64,000 nt of DNA from NCBI RefSeq assembly GCF_017301635.1, contig NZ_CP071091.1:3484001-3548000 (forward strand), read 5' to 3'. The first letter of the stretch is position 1. The number at the start of each line of letters is the position of its first letter. The DNA is from Myxococcus landrumus (GTDB lineage: Bacteria > Myxococcota > Myxococcia > Myxococcales > Myxococcaceae). The translations under genes and the position numbers were made by a program. This document shows, piece after piece, positions 36,155-47,100 of the stretch. The notes below the pieces were generated by a model, which saw nothing but the letters and a program-made list of their open reading frames with translations, did not search any database and was not told the DNA's origin.

Positions 36155-36376
36155 CACACGCTCCCCCCGGGCGAAGACACACTTCTCGACAAAGCTGGGC
36201 TCCCTCCTCGTCGACTGGCACCCGGCCAGGCCGATGAAGCAGGCGCTCGGAGCGCTGGCCGGCCTTCGCCACCAGGCCGCCGGCTCCCTGCTCGCGTCCC
36301 GGCCATGCACCTGGATGACGAATGCACGTCGGTTGCACCACCCATCGTGCTCCGGAACAGTAGGCGCGGCGGGACG

Positions 36377-37084
36377 ATGCTCGGCTACCAGACCCATTCC
36401 CAGTGGCGAGACATGTCTGACTTCGTGGTGCACTTCACGAAGCCCGGACCACCGTTTCGCGACGCCTACCAGAACATGATGAACATCCTGGGGACGCGGA
36501 CGCTCATTCCCGGCGCCCAGGGCTTTGGCCTCGCGCGCAAGGAGCCCCAGGTCGCGGAGCGCCACCGCGCGGTCTGCTTCAGCGAGATTCCACTCGACCA
36601 GCTCGGCAGGCTGGTCCATCGCCGCAGCCTCTACGGCATCGGCTTCAGCAAGAGCTTCATCCTCTCCCAGGGCGGAGGCCCCGTCTGGTACGTCCAATAC
36701 GCCTCCCCCGCGCACCTCGCGCTCAAGCACCAGGTGGACGGAGCCCTCGCCACCCCTGACTCCCGGGGCCATCCGCTCTGGTCCATGACGCCCTTCGTGG
36801 ACATCCAGGGGGACTCGAGCAACGCGCCCTATCAGTACCGCTTCGACTGGGAGCGGGAGTGGCGCGTGCCGGGCCTGCTGCGCTTCACCGAGTACGACGT
36901 GGCGGTGCTCTTCCTCCCCGAGGAGCTGCACTCCACCGCGCGCGGCTTCTTCGAGTGGGCCGTCCGGGAGAAGGCGGGCCCGGGCTACTTCTGCCCCTGT
37001 CTGGACCCGCTGTGGTCGGCCTCCCAGATTGCCCAGGCACTGGAGAGACACGCCCAGGACTCCGTGCGGCTCAAGGCGGGATGA
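36377..37084 (+). CDS. AbiGi-like (abortive infection, PF10899-type) protein
   Basis: A 235-residue protein from ATG 36377; in-frame starts at 36305 and 36413 are possible. The layout FVVHFTK, MNILGTRTLIP, AVCFSEIPLDQLGRL, YGIGFSKSFILSQGGGPVWYV and REWRVPG matches what I recall of the AbiGi/DUF2971-like group, named from a two-gene lactococcal phage-exclusion system. The recurrent CFSEIPL and REWR motifs suggest a nucleic-acid or nucleotide-related enzyme fold, but activity is undefined. No AbiGii-like partner is adjacent: neighbours are a divergent helical membrane protein and a CotH lipoprotein. Confidence 0.55.
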   Translation: MLGYQTHSQWRDMSDFVVHFTKPGPPFRDAYQNMMNILGTRTLIPGAQGFGLARKEPQVAERHRAVCFSEIPLDQLGRLVHRRSLYGIGFSKSFILSQGGGPVWYVQYASPAHLALKHQVDGALATPDSRGHPLWSMTPFVDIQGDSSNAPYQYRFDWEREWRVPGLLRFTEYDVAVLFLPEELHSTARGFFEWAVREKAGPGYFCPCLDPLWSASQIAQALERHAQDSVRLKAG

Positions 37085-37113
37085 CCCCGCCGCACACCTC
37101 CTGAGTCCATGAG

Positions 37114-37146
37114 CTGACAGCCGTGCGGGGATGGGGGGACTGTCAG
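37114..37146. repeat. 7-bp inverted repeat after the AbiGi-like gene
   Basis: CTGACAG (37114-37120) and CTGTCAG (37140-37146) are perfect inverted copies 19 bases apart. It lies 30 bases after the AbiGi-like stop and 35 before the CotH gene, so it may be a terminator or an operator for the latter. Confidence 0.35.
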
Positions 37147-37180
37147 CGCGGCCTGGAGTGCCTATTCCTTCGAGCCGGAC

Positions 37181-38893
37181 ATGGACTCGGGGGGTTGCAC
37201 GGTGGCCAGGAGGAGCTTGTCGCGAGGCGTGCTGGCATGTGTCGTGGTTCTGACGCTGGCGTGTGGAGGAAGCCCGCCCCCGGATGCGCCGCCTCCCGTC
37301 GACCCTCAAGAGGAACTCCCTGACTCGGGCCCACCGGAGCCGCAGGAGACACCCGACTCGGGCACGCCGGAGCCGCAGGAGACACCCGACGCCGGGCCCC
37401 GGTGCAGCCCCACCGCGGGCGCGCCTCGCTGGCTCACCGAGGGCCAGTCATTGACGGTCACCGTGACGTGCTCCACCGGGAGCACTCCGGCGGGTGTTCG
37501 CTTCACCGTGGAGAATCTGCCTCCTGGCGCCACCTTCGACACGGGCACGGCCACGCTGCGTTGGACTCCGGGCAGGGACCAGGCCGCGGTGTGGAACCTG
37601 GTCGTCCGTGAGCAGGGCTCCGGCGAGACGACCACCCTCAAGGTGGGCGTGGCGGAGAACGACGGCGCCCCGGGCAACGTGCGCATCGTCGACCCGGTGG
37701 CCTACAGCGAAGAGTACGGCCTCCCCGTCTTCCACATCACCTATCCCGTCCCACCGGGCCTCACCGGCGGCGGCTACCGGCCCGCGCAGCTCACCTACAG
37801 GGGACACACCTACGCCATCGAGGCCAAGTTCCGAGGCGCCACCTCCGGCGCCTTCCCCAAGCGCAGCCTCACGCTGAAGTTCCCCGACGAGGACCTCTTC
37901 AACGAGCCGGTCTTCGGCGACGGCTTCCTCGCGCGAAAGCGCGTGGCGCTCATCTCCACGTTCAACGACAACTCCTACGTGCGCACGCGGCTGGCGTTCG
38001 ACCTGTGGAACCGCATGTCGCCCGAGCACATCCGCATCCCCGTCTTCAGCGCCGTCGTCTACGCCAACAACCGCTTCATGGGGCTCTTCACCGTGGCGGA
38101 CCTGCCGCACAAGAGAGTCATGGCCCAGAGCGGCATGGACAAGGACTCGGACCTCTTCAAGGCCGTGGAGAAGGAGGCCAACTTCTCCCGCCTGCGCCGG
38201 GACGGACAGCCCAAGGCGTCCCTGCGCGAGGGCTTCGAGAAGAAGGTCGGCGAGCCCCCCATGGGACAGGCCCACGCCTGGGACCACCTGGAGGCCTTCG
38301 TCGCCTTCATCGCGGACTCCGACGACGCGACGTTCCGCTCGGAGTTCCCCAAGCGCGCCAACCTGCGCGACTACCAGGACTGGTGGATCTTCAACACGCT
38401 CATCCTCGGGACGGACTCCCAGGCGAAGAACGCCTACCACGCCTATGACCCGGGCACGAAAGGCCCCTGGCGCTTCATCCCCTGGGACGTGGACGCGAGC
38501 CTGGGCCAGAACTTCGACACCACGCGCACCTGGCCCACCACCCGGATGAACTTCGCCTCGCAGAACCGCATCTTCGAGCGGCTGCTGGAGGACCCCACCT
38601 TCGCGAAGCCCATGCGCGAGCGCTACCAGGCGCTCCTGCGCAACGAGCTGAAGCTGGAGAACGTGCTCGCGCTCATCGACCGCTACGAGAAGGAGACCTC
38701 GGCCGTGGCGAAGCGGGACTGGGCGCGGTGGCAACTGGAGTACCGCGCGTTCGGCGAGCCCGGGAGCATCGGCGCGGGCAACTTCCCCAACTGGTACCTG
38801 CGCACCGACTTCAACACCTACGAGCAGGAACTGGAGTACGTGCGCCAGTGGGTGCGCACCCGCTGGCCCGCGCTCCAGTCCCAGCTCCCGTGA
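37181..38893 (+). CDS. CotH-kinase-family lipoprotein with Ig-like N-terminal domain
   Basis: A 570-residue protein. LACVVVLTLACGGSP is a lipoprotein signal, followed by a short Pro-rich linker with two copies of PEPQETPDSG/AG. Residues about 80-165 form a putative immunoglobulin-like domain (GVRFTVENLPPGATFDTGTATLRWTPG). The remainder is the CotH fold: RGATSGAFPKRSLTLKF, FNDNSYVRTRLAFDLWNRM, GLFTVADLPHKR and PWRFIPWDVDASLG with the metal-binding WDVD. In Bacillus CotH phosphorylates spore-coat proteins; here a surface or spore role is plausible. A GTG at 37202 is an alternative start. Confidence 0.85.
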   Translation: MDSGGCTVARRSLSRGVLACVVVLTLACGGSPPPDAPPPVDPQEELPDSGPPEPQETPDSGTPEPQETPDAGPRCSPTAGAPRWLTEGQSLTVTVTCSTGSTPAGVRFTVENLPPGATFDTGTATLRWTPGRDQAAVWNLVVREQGSGETTTLKVGVAENDGAPGNVRIVDPVAYSEEYGLPVFHITYPVPPGLTGGGYRPAQLTYRGHTYAIEAKFRGATSGAFPKRSLTLKFPDEDLFNEPVFGDGFLARKRVALISTFNDNSYVRTRLAFDLWNRMSPEHIRIPVFSAVVYANNRFMGLFTVADLPHKRVMAQSGMDKDSDLFKAVEKEANFSRLRRDGQPKASLREGFEKKVGEPPMGQAHAWDHLEAFVAFIADSDDATFRSEFPKRANLRDYQDWWIFNTLILGTDSQAKNAYHAYDPGTKGPWRFIPWDVDASLGQNFDTTRTWPTTRMNFASQNRIFERLLEDPTFAKPMRERYQALLRNELKLENVLALIDRYEKETSAVAKRDWARWQLEYRAFGEPGSIGAGNFPNWYLRTDFNTYEQELEYVRQWVRTRWPALQSQLP

Positions 38894-38908
38894 GGCAGAG
38901 CGTCCGGC

Positions 38909-40309
<1,401 letters not shown>

Positions 40310-40569
40310 TGACGCTCTCCCTTGAGCGGATTCAGGGCCGCGAGTTAGCCGTGCGGCGGCCCCGAGGACAAGTCCGGTGTGCCCCCCAGGCCCCCGAAAG
40401 GCCCGATTTCAGGCCCCGCCGCATGCCTGGAACCCGGCCAACCGTGTCAGACCCCCTAGGTATTCTTCTCCCATGGTCGCCCGAGAAGGGGACCAGGAAT
40501 CTCACGAAACCCTCACGCCATTCGCGGGTCCACTGGACCCGGATGGCCGTGCCCTACCTGGAGAGTCAC

Positions 40570-41598
40570 ATGGCCACGCGCAAGTCCAACGCCCGCAAGT
40601 CCACCCCCCGCAACCGCTCCTCGGAGTCCACCAAGGCCGCCTTCGAGGACCTGGCGCGCAAGGCGCGCAGCAAGCCCGTTGTCCCGGCCAAGGAGCAGGA
40701 GGCCCGCGACAGCCACGCCAAGAACGTGCTGGCGGACGTCTCCACCCTCTCCGCCGAGTCCGCGGTGAAGAAGGTCACCGAGGCGGGCCTCACCATCAAC
40801 AAGACGCTGGCGGGCATCAACGAGCAGGTCATCGCGCTGGTGGAGGAGATGAAGCAGTTGGACGAGGCCATCCACCTCAAGACGGAGGAGCTGTCGGAGC
40901 TGCACGGCCGCGACGTGGCCGCCAGCGCCGTGGACGTGCTCGTCGCGGAGTATGACAAGCGCAAGGCGGAGCTCCACGAGGAGATGACCACCCTCCAGAA
41001 GGACATCGCGGACACGCGCGCCAAGGCGGCGGCGGACCTGGCGACGGAGAAGGAGTCCGCGCAGGTGGCGCGTCAGCGGGCGGAGGAGCAGTACACGTAC
41101 GACGTGCAGATTCAGCGCAAGAAGGAGCAGGACACCTTCGCCGAGGGGCTGCGCGTGCAGGCCGCCACCGAGCGGGACCGCAAGGAGAAGCTGGAGAAGG
41201 AGTGGGCCACGCGTGACGAGGCCCTGAAGCTGCGGGAGAAGGAGCTGGAGGACCTGCGCAAGCAGGTGGCCGACTTCCCCGCCGTGCTGAAGAAGGAAGC
41301 GGACACGGCGGCGGCCATCGTCGGCAACCGCGTGAAGTCCGACTGGGAGCTGAAGCTCACCCTCGCCACGAAGGACGCGGAGACGGCGCAGCGCGTGGCC
41401 AGCATGGAGATTGCCTCGCTCAAGGACACGAGCACCAAGCAGGCCCAGGCCATCCAGACGCTCCAGACGGAGCTCGCCGAGGCCAAGCGTCAGGTGCAGG
41501 CCATCGCGGAGAAGGCCCTCGAGTCCGCGTCCGGCGCTCGGGCCCTCGCCGAGGTGCAGGGCGTCATCGCGAGCCGCGAGTACAGCAAGGCGAAGTAG
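40570..41598 (+). CDS. Coiled-coil protein of unknown function
   Basis: A 342-residue protein starting at ATG 40570 behind GGAGAG. Residues 1-30 are basic (MATRKSNARKSTPRNRSS). From about 60 to 330 the sequence is a near-continuous heptad-type coiled coil (KADLATEKESAQVARQRAE-like; LRVQAATERDRKEKLEKEW, LREKELEDLRKQVADF). No enzyme motif is present. Coiled-coil proteins of this type often act as scaffolds in myxobacteria, but I do not recognise an orthologue. The 260-base gap to asnS holds both divergent promoters and no gene. Confidence 0.75.
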   Translation: MATRKSNARKSTPRNRSSESTKAAFEDLARKARSKPVVPAKEQEARDSHAKNVLADVSTLSAESAVKKVTEAGLTINKTLAGINEQVIALVEEMKQLDEAIHLKTEELSELHGRDVAASAVDVLVAEYDKRKAELHEEMTTLQKDIADTRAKAAADLATEKESAQVARQRAEEQYTYDVQIQRKKEQDTFAEGLRVQAATERDRKEKLEKEWATRDEALKLREKELEDLRKQVADFPAVLKKEADTAAAIVGNRVKSDWELKLTLATKDAETAQRVASMEIASLKDTSTKQAQAIQTLQTELAEAKRQVQAIAEKALESASGARALAEVQGVIASREYSKAK

Positions 41599-41616
41599 TC
41601 CGCCCAGCGCCCCCCA

Positions 41617-41640
41617 GGACACGGCCCGAGCGCCGTGTCC
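41617..41640. terminator. Strong hairpin between convergent coiled-coil and RCC1 genes
   Basis: GGACACGGC (41617-41625), loop CCGAGC and GCCGTGTCC (41632-41640) form a perfect 9-bp stem. Flanking C6 and G7 runs extend it further after a small internal loop. It lies between stops at 41598 and 41657, consistent with a bidirectional terminator. Confidence 0.6.
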
Positions 41641-41656
41641 CGAGGGGGGGCTCGCG

Positions 41657-44600
41657 CTACCAGACCTGCACGGGGCTCACGCGGAGGTTCGACATGCCCG
41701 TGCCGAGCTGGCCCATGTCGCCGTGGCCCCAGGCCCAGACGCTCCGGTCCGAGAGCATTGCCAGGGAGTGCTCACCTCCGCCCGCCACCGCGACGGCGCC
41801 GGTGAGTCCTGGCACCTGCACCGGCAGGAGCTGCCAGTTCGACTTCACGCCCTTGCCCACCTGGCCGTACTGGTTGCGGCCCCAGCCCCACACCTTGCCT
41901 CCCGACGTCACCGCGAGGCTGTGGTGGTCTCCCGCGTCCAGGGCCCCCACGCCCGTCAGGGAGGTCACCTGCACGGGCGCGAGCTTGCGGGCCTGCGTGC
42001 CGTCTCCCAGCTCGCCGTAGGTGTTGGAGCCCCAGGACCAGAGCGTCCCGTCGCCCTTCAACGCCAGCGCGTGGTTGCGCCCGGCGGCCACGGCCGTGAC
42101 ACCGGTGAGCCCTTGCGTCCGCACCGGCACCAGGCCGCGCAAGGTGGTGCCGTCGCCCAGTTGTCCCGAGGTGTTGCCGCCCCAGGCCCACACCGTCCCG
42201 TCATGCTTGAGCGCGAGGGAGAACCCATCTCCCGCCGCGATGGCGGCCACGCCCGTCAGACCCTGGACGCGCACGGGCAGCACGCGGGACACCGTCGTCC
42301 CATCCCCCAACTGCCCCTGGATGTTGGAGCCCCACGCCTGCACGGAGCCGTCTCCCAGGAGCGCCAGGGAGTGACGCGCCCCCACGGCGATGGACAGCAC
42401 GCCCGCCAGGGACCCCACCACCGCGGGCGCGCGGCGGGGCGCGGTGGAGCCATCCCCCAGCTCGCCTTCCGAGTTCGCGCCCCAGGAGAGGACCCGGCCG
42501 TCGGTCTTCAGCGCCAGGCCATGGGTTGCTCCCCCCGCGATGGCCCGGCACTCCGCGAGGCCGATGACGGGCACGGGCTCCGCGCGGGGAAACAGCGTCC
42601 CGTCACCCAGTTGCCCCGAGCCATTCGCCCCCGTCGCCTGGACGCTGCCGTCCAGCGCCACGCCCATGGAGTACTGCGTCGCGGCGGCCATGCCTCGGGA
42701 CGCGGCGAGTCCGGAGCGGACCGGCACCGCCTGCCAATCCAAGGCGCCGTCCCCCACCTGCCCCTCCGCGTTGCTGCCCCACGCCCAGAGCGTCATGTCG
42801 TCCTTCAGGGCCAGCGCATGCACCGCCCCCATCGCCACCGTCCGGACGTCGGTGAGCGTGGGCACCTGCGCGGGCCTCGTGCGCGGCACCGAGAGCCCTC
42901 CGCCGAGCTGGCCGTAGGCATTGGGTCCCCAGGCCCACGAGGTGCCATCCGCCTTGAGCGCCAGGGTCTGCTCGGCGCCCACCGAGAAGGAGATGACGCC
43001 CGTGAGGCCATCCACCCTCGCCGGCGTCAGGCGGTCGGTGAACGTGCCATCTCCGAGCTGCCCCTCGGCATTGCGGCCCCACGCCCAGAGGGTGCCATCG
43101 GCGCGCAGCACCACGGAGTGACAGCGCCCGGCCCTCACCGCCACCACGTCCGTCAGGCCCTGCACCTGCTCGGGCACTCGCAGCACCCGGCCCACGTTCT
43201 CCGGGTCCGCGCACGTGTCCTGCCGGCCCCAGACCCAGACGGTGCCATCCGCCTTCAAGGCCAGCGAGTGCTCCGCGCCCGCGGCCAGCGAGACGACGCC
43301 CTCCAGGTTCGGCACGCGGAAGGGCGCATTTCGCGAAGGGGTGATGGTCCCATCCCCCAACTGCCCCACGTTGTTGTCCCCCCAGGCCCACACCGAGCCA
43401 TCCACGCTCAAGGCCAGGGAGTGGAAGTTCCCCGCGGCCACGGTCATCGCCACCAGCGTGCCGCTCACCTTGACGGGCTGGCTGCGATTGAGCGCCGTCC
43501 CATCACCAATCGCGCCCCAGTAGTTGGCGCCCCAGCCCCACACGGAGCCGTCCTCCTTGAGCGCCAGCGAGTGGTACGTGCCCGCGGAGACCGCCGCCAC
43601 GCGCGTCAGGTTGAGCACCTGCACAGGCAAGGGACGGGCCGTCGTCGTTCCGTCACCCAGTTGCGACTGCGCATTCAGGCCCCAACCCCACGCGGTGCCG
43701 TCCGGCTTGAGGGCCAGCGTATGCCCGCCTCCCGCGGAGACGTCCGCCCGCTCCACCAGCACCCGCGCCGTCGTGGGCACCAGCTTCATCAGGTACGTCC
43801 CGTCCCCCACCTGCCCTTCGCTGTTGGAGCCCCAGGCCCACACCTCGCCATTGCCCTTCACCGCCACCGAGTGCAGCCCGCCTCCCGCGGCGACGCCCTT
43901 CACCTGGGTGAGTCCCGGCACCTGGAAGGGAGACAAGCGCTGCGTCTGCGTTCCATCGCCCAGCTGGGCGCGGGCATTGCTGCCCCACGCCCACACGGAG
44001 CCGTCCACCCTCAGCGCCACCGAGTGCTGGCCTCCGCCCGTCACCGCCACCATCTCCGTCAGGCCGGGCACTTGAGTGGGCGTGGGGGTCGACACGACGG
44101 AGCCCAGCCCCAGTTGGCCCGCGTCGTTCTTCCCCCAGCTCCACACCGAGCCGTCCATCTTGATGATCAGCGAGTGCGAGCCTCCGCCCGACAGCGCCAC
44201 CACACCCGTCATCCCCGGCAACGCGCCCGGAAGCGAACGGCCCACGAGGTCGCCCGTGCCGAGCTGCCCGTCCACGTTGCCGCCCCACGTCCACAGTCGC
44301 CCGTCGGCCGTCAGCGCCAGCGAGTGCACGTTGCCCGCGGCGATGTCCTTCACCCCCGTCAGCCCCTGCACCTGCACGGGGGTCAGCCGCCGCGTCGGCG
44401 TCCCGTCGCCCAACTGCCCCGCCGCGTTGAGGCCCCAGGCCCACACCGTGCCGTCGGCCTTCAGCACCATCGAGTGGGAGAAGCCCGCGGCGATGGACAC
44501 CACGTTCGTCAGCCCCGGCACTGGCGCGGGCACCGAGCGGGAAATCGTGGTGCCATCCCCGAGCTGTCCATTCGTGTTGGCGCCCCAGCTCCACACCGTC

Positions 44601-44947
44601 CCGTCCGACTTGAGCGCCAGCGAGTGCAGCTCCCCGGCGCCAATGGCGGTGATGCTGAACAAGCGCCACACGCGCGCGGGCATCGGGTTCTGCCGCGTCG
44701 AGCCCGTGCCGAGCTGGCCATAGTTGTTGCCCCCCCAGCTCCACACCGTCCCGTCCGCCTTCAGCACCAGCGAGTGGTGACGCCCGGCCAGCACGGAGCC
44801 CTGTCGAGAAGTTCCCTCTGCGGCGCGGGTTGAGCCGGGCTCCTCGTACGGGGCGAACTCTTCGGGCCCCGCGCAGGCCGACAGGAACACCACACACAGC
44901 AACCCGCGCCAGACAGCCACGGCGGACTGACTTCGCACACGGTTCAT
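41657..44947 (-). CDS. RCC1-repeat lipoprotein with 21 repeats
   Basis: A 1096-residue protein with a lipoprotein signal (LLCVVFLSACAGPEE). After a short spacer, 21 RCC1 repeats of about 50 residues run to the C-terminus. Each has the pattern A-A/G-G-x-x-H-S-L-A-L-K-x-D-G-T-V-W-x-W-G-x-N-x-x-G-Q-L-G-D-G. Twenty-one is three times seven, the number of blades in one RCC1 propeller. Repeat 11 has a variant inner loop (GRQDTCADPENVG) with an extra Cys. The protein is probably surface-exposed; RCC1-family proteins mostly mediate protein binding. The gene is divergent from a kelch-propeller gene, 171 bases away. Confidence 0.88.
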   Translation of the reverse strand: MNRVRSQSAVAVWRGLLCVVFLSACAGPEEFAPYEEPGSTRAAEGTSRQGSVLAGRHHSLVLKADGTVWSWGGNNYGQLGTGSTRQNPMPARVWRLFSITAIGAGELHSLALKSDGTVWSWGANTNGQLGDGTTISRSVPAPVPGLTNVVSIAAGFSHSMVLKADGTVWAWGLNAAGQLGDGTPTRRLTPVQVQGLTGVKDIAAGNVHSLALTADGRLWTWGGNVDGQLGTGDLVGRSLPGALPGMTGVVALSGGGSHSLIIKMDGSVWSWGKNDAGQLGLGSVVSTPTPTQVPGLTEMVAVTGGGQHSVALRVDGSVWAWGSNARAQLGDGTQTQRLSPFQVPGLTQVKGVAAGGGLHSVAVKGNGEVWAWGSNSEGQVGDGTYLMKLVPTTARVLVERADVSAGGGHTLALKPDGTAWGWGLNAQSQLGDGTTTARPLPVQVLNLTRVAAVSAGTYHSLALKEDGSVWGWGANYWGAIGDGTALNRSQPVKVSGTLVAMTVAAGNFHSLALSVDGSVWAWGDNNVGQLGDGTITPSRNAPFRVPNLEGVVSLAAGAEHSLALKADGTVWVWGRQDTCADPENVGRVLRVPEQVQGLTDVVAVRAGRCHSVVLRADGTLWAWGRNAEGQLGDGTFTDRLTPARVDGLTGVISFSVGAEQTLALKADGTSWAWGPNAYGQLGGGLSVPRTRPAQVPTLTDVRTVAMGAVHALALKDDMTLWAWGSNAEGQVGDGALDWQAVPVRSGLAASRGMAAATQYSMGVALDGSVQATGANGSGQLGDGTLFPRAEPVPVIGLAECRAIAGGATHGLALKTDGRVLSWGANSEGELGDGSTAPRRAPAVVGSLAGVLSIAVGARHSLALLGDGSVQAWGSNIQGQLGDGTTVSRVLPVRVQGLTGVAAIAAGDGFSLALKHDGTVWAWGGNTSGQLGDGTTLRGLVPVRTQGLTGVTAVAAGRNHALALKGDGTLWSWGSNTYGELGDGTQARKLAPVQVTSLTGVGALDAGDHHSLAVTSGGKVWGWGRNQYGQVGKGVKSNWQLLPVQVPGLTGAVAVAGGGEHSLAMLSDRSVWAWGHGDMGQLGTGMSNLRVSPVQVW

Positions 44948-45118
44948 GTTTCCCCCCTCGGTTCAGCTCGAGGGCGACAGAGAATCACCAGACACATGCG
45001 ACAGACAAGCCGCGCCCCGGCACGTCTGGCTTCAACCCGCACGCTCCGAACCCAGGTCAGCGCGGACCTCATCCCGGTGTGAGGCACGACGCGACGCAAC
45101 GACATACGATGGCGGGGA

Positions 45119-46228
45119 ATGACATCCAGCCCGTCCTCCACCGCGCGCAGGCGCGTCCCCTACTCCGGACTCTGGCTCGAGGGCTTCCGAGTGACGCCGG
45201 TCGCCGGAGGCGCGCTGCTCACGGGGGGAATGGGCTCACATCCCGACGGGCGTGGCGTCAGGTCTCGCACCTCGACGAGCGCCGCGCTCTGGGACACCAC
45301 CCGGGAAGAGTGGCTGGAGGTGCCCGCCCTGCCCGAGCCCCGGCAGGACCATGCCGCGGTGCCGCTCCCGGATGGACGGGTGTTGCTCATCGGTGGAAGG
45401 GACGACCAGACGACGGAGCTGGCCTCCACGCGGTTCTGGGAGCCGGCCTCGCGGCGATACGTCCCGGGGCCTCCGCTGTTGACGGCGCGCTCGCGTCCCA
45501 CGGCCGTGGTGCTGCGCGATGGCGCGGTGCTGGTGCTGGGCTCGGACCATGACCATGACATCGAGCGAGGCACCCGCGCGGAGCTGCTGCGCCCCGGTGC
45601 CGAGGCATGGGAGCCCGCGGGCCAGACGGTGCGCCTCTTCCACGTCGGACCGGTGTGTGTGAGCGGAGAGCACGTCGTCATCGCGGGCGGACGCGACAAC
45701 GGCATGGGGTTCGCCATCATCGACGGGCAGCACCTGGCGCCGCCGCTCGACCGGAACACGGAGATCTGGGAGCCTCAGGGTCGCACGTGGAGCACCTCGC
45801 CCCATCCGCTCATGGAGTCGCGGGACGAGCCCTCCGGCGTCACCCTCTCCGACGGCCGCATCCTCGTGGTCGGAGGATGGCTGGGCGGAGAGCCGCTCGC
45901 GACCGCCGAAGTCTTCGACCCGAGGACCCGGCAATGGAGCGCGACGGGGAGCCTCGACGTCGCCCGCTCCGGCTCCGCGCTCATCGCGCTGCCCGACGGA
46001 CGCGCCGCGGTGCTGGGCGGGCTTCGCTCGAACCCCTACGAAGAGACCAGCGCCGTGGAATTGTGGAACCCGGCCACGGACACCTGGACCCCGGGCATGC
46101 CGCTGGCGATGGCTCGCGCGGGGCACACCGTCGTCCCGCTGGGCAACGGAGCGTTTCTGGTGGTGGGCACGTCGCGCGTGGCGCACGACGGCTCGCTGGA
46201 GACGACCTCCGAGGTCTGGCGCCCCTGA
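45119..46228 (+). CDS. Kelch-repeat beta-propeller protein
   Basis: A 369-residue protein of about six kelch repeats. They carry the GG doublet and aromatic spacing: VPLPDGRVLLIGGRDD, TRFWEPASRRYVPGPPL, VTLSDGRILVVGGWLGG, AEVFDPRTRQWSATGSL, ELWNPATDTWTPG. No signal peptide is obvious, although the first 15 residues are basic and Ser-rich. Such proteins bind partners or sugars. Forty bases before the methyltransferase gene on the same strand, so possibly cotranscribed. Confidence 0.85.
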   Translation: MTSSPSSTARRRVPYSGLWLEGFRVTPVAGGALLTGGMGSHPDGRGVRSRTSTSAALWDTTREEWLEVPALPEPRQDHAAVPLPDGRVLLIGGRDDQTTELASTRFWEPASRRYVPGPPLLTARSRPTAVVLRDGAVLVLGSDHDHDIERGTRAELLRPGAEAWEPAGQTVRLFHVGPVCVSGEHVVIAGGRDNGMGFAIIDGQHLAPPLDRNTEIWEPQGRTWSTSPHPLMESRDEPSGVTLSDGRILVVGGWLGGEPLATAEVFDPRTRQWSATGSLDVARSGSALIALPDGRAAVLGGLRSNPYEETSAVELWNPATDTWTPGMPLAMARAGHTVVPLGNGAFLVVGTSRVAHDGSLETTSEVWRP

Positions 46229-46268
46229 ACTTCCCCCGACACTCGCCTTCCCCCGACGGAGAAACCGG

Positions 46269-47078
46269 ATGGACAACCCGGAGCTGGCTCGCATTCCAGG
46301 CGTCAACCCTCACATTCCCGATGCCGCCCGCATCTACGACTACACCCTGGGCGGGACGCACCACTTCGAAGTGGACCGCCAGGCCGCCGAGTTCATGTTC
46401 TCGCTGGTGCCTTCCACGCCCAAGTGGGTGCGCATGTTGAGAGCGTGCCTGCGCACCGCGGCCCGGCGCCTGTCCGCGGACGGCTACCACCACTGGGTGG
46501 ACTTCGCGTCGGGCCTGCCCACCAGTGACCATGTCCACTCGGTGCTGCCGAACGCCAAGGTGCTCTACAGCGACATCAACCCGCTCACCATCACCACGGG
46601 CAAGCACCTGCTGGGAGGCAACCCCCACACGCGCTACCTGGAATGTGACATCCGCAACGCGGGGGAGTTCCTCCACCGGCCCGATGTCCGCGAGTTCCTG
46701 GACGGAGAGCGGCGCGTGGCCTTCGGCGCCAACGCCATCACCGTGTTCCTCCCCGCGGAGGAGAACCGCAAGTTCTTCGCGGACCTCTACGAGTGGGCCG
46801 CGCCGGGCTCCAAGCTCTTCGCCACCTTCGAGACCAAGGCCCCGGGACTGAGCACGCCCAAGTGGGAGCAGTTCGTCGGCATGTTCCAGCGGATGGGGGA
46901 GTCCTTCCACCTCTACTCGCTGCGCGAGTACCTGGACATGTGCGGCCCCTGGACGCCCGGCCCCGGTGGCGTGATGACGGTGCGCGAGTTCCTGGGCCTG
47001 CCCCTGAGCCACATCACCGAGGAGGACCGCGAGGGCGTCGGCATCGAGTTCTACGCCGTCATCCTCGAGAAGCGCTGA
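46269..47078 (+). CDS. SAM-dependent methyltransferase, SAV2177/DUF574 family
   Basis: A 269-residue Rossmann methyltransferase. IPDAARIYDYTLGGTHHFEVDR is the hallmark opening of the SAV2177 (Methyltransf_19) family, and VDFASGLPTSDHVH, LYSDINPLTITTG and NAITVFLPAEEN follow the family's SAM-binding strands. The family is abundant in actinomycetes and sparse elsewhere, hinting at gene transfer; acceptors are unknown. GACGGAGAAA precedes the ATG. Confidence 0.85.
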   Translation: MDNPELARIPGVNPHIPDAARIYDYTLGGTHHFEVDRQAAEFMFSLVPSTPKWVRMLRACLRTAARRLSADGYHHWVDFASGLPTSDHVHSVLPNAKVLYSDINPLTITTGKHLLGGNPHTRYLECDIRNAGEFLHRPDVREFLDGERRVAFGANAITVFLPAEENRKFFADLYEWAAPGSKLFATFETKAPGLSTPKWEQFVGMFQRMGESFHLYSLREYLDMCGPWTPGPGGVMTVREFLGLPLSHITEEDREGVGIEFYAVILEKR

Positions 47079-47100
47079 GCCGCGCGCGTCTTCCGGCCTC

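Noticed and set aside
41411-44833. A 1140-codon plus-strand open frame opposite the RCC1 gene
   Set aside because: Its apparent repeats simply mirror the RCC1 repeats on the other strand; composition is His/Arg/Pro-rich and no start signal fits.
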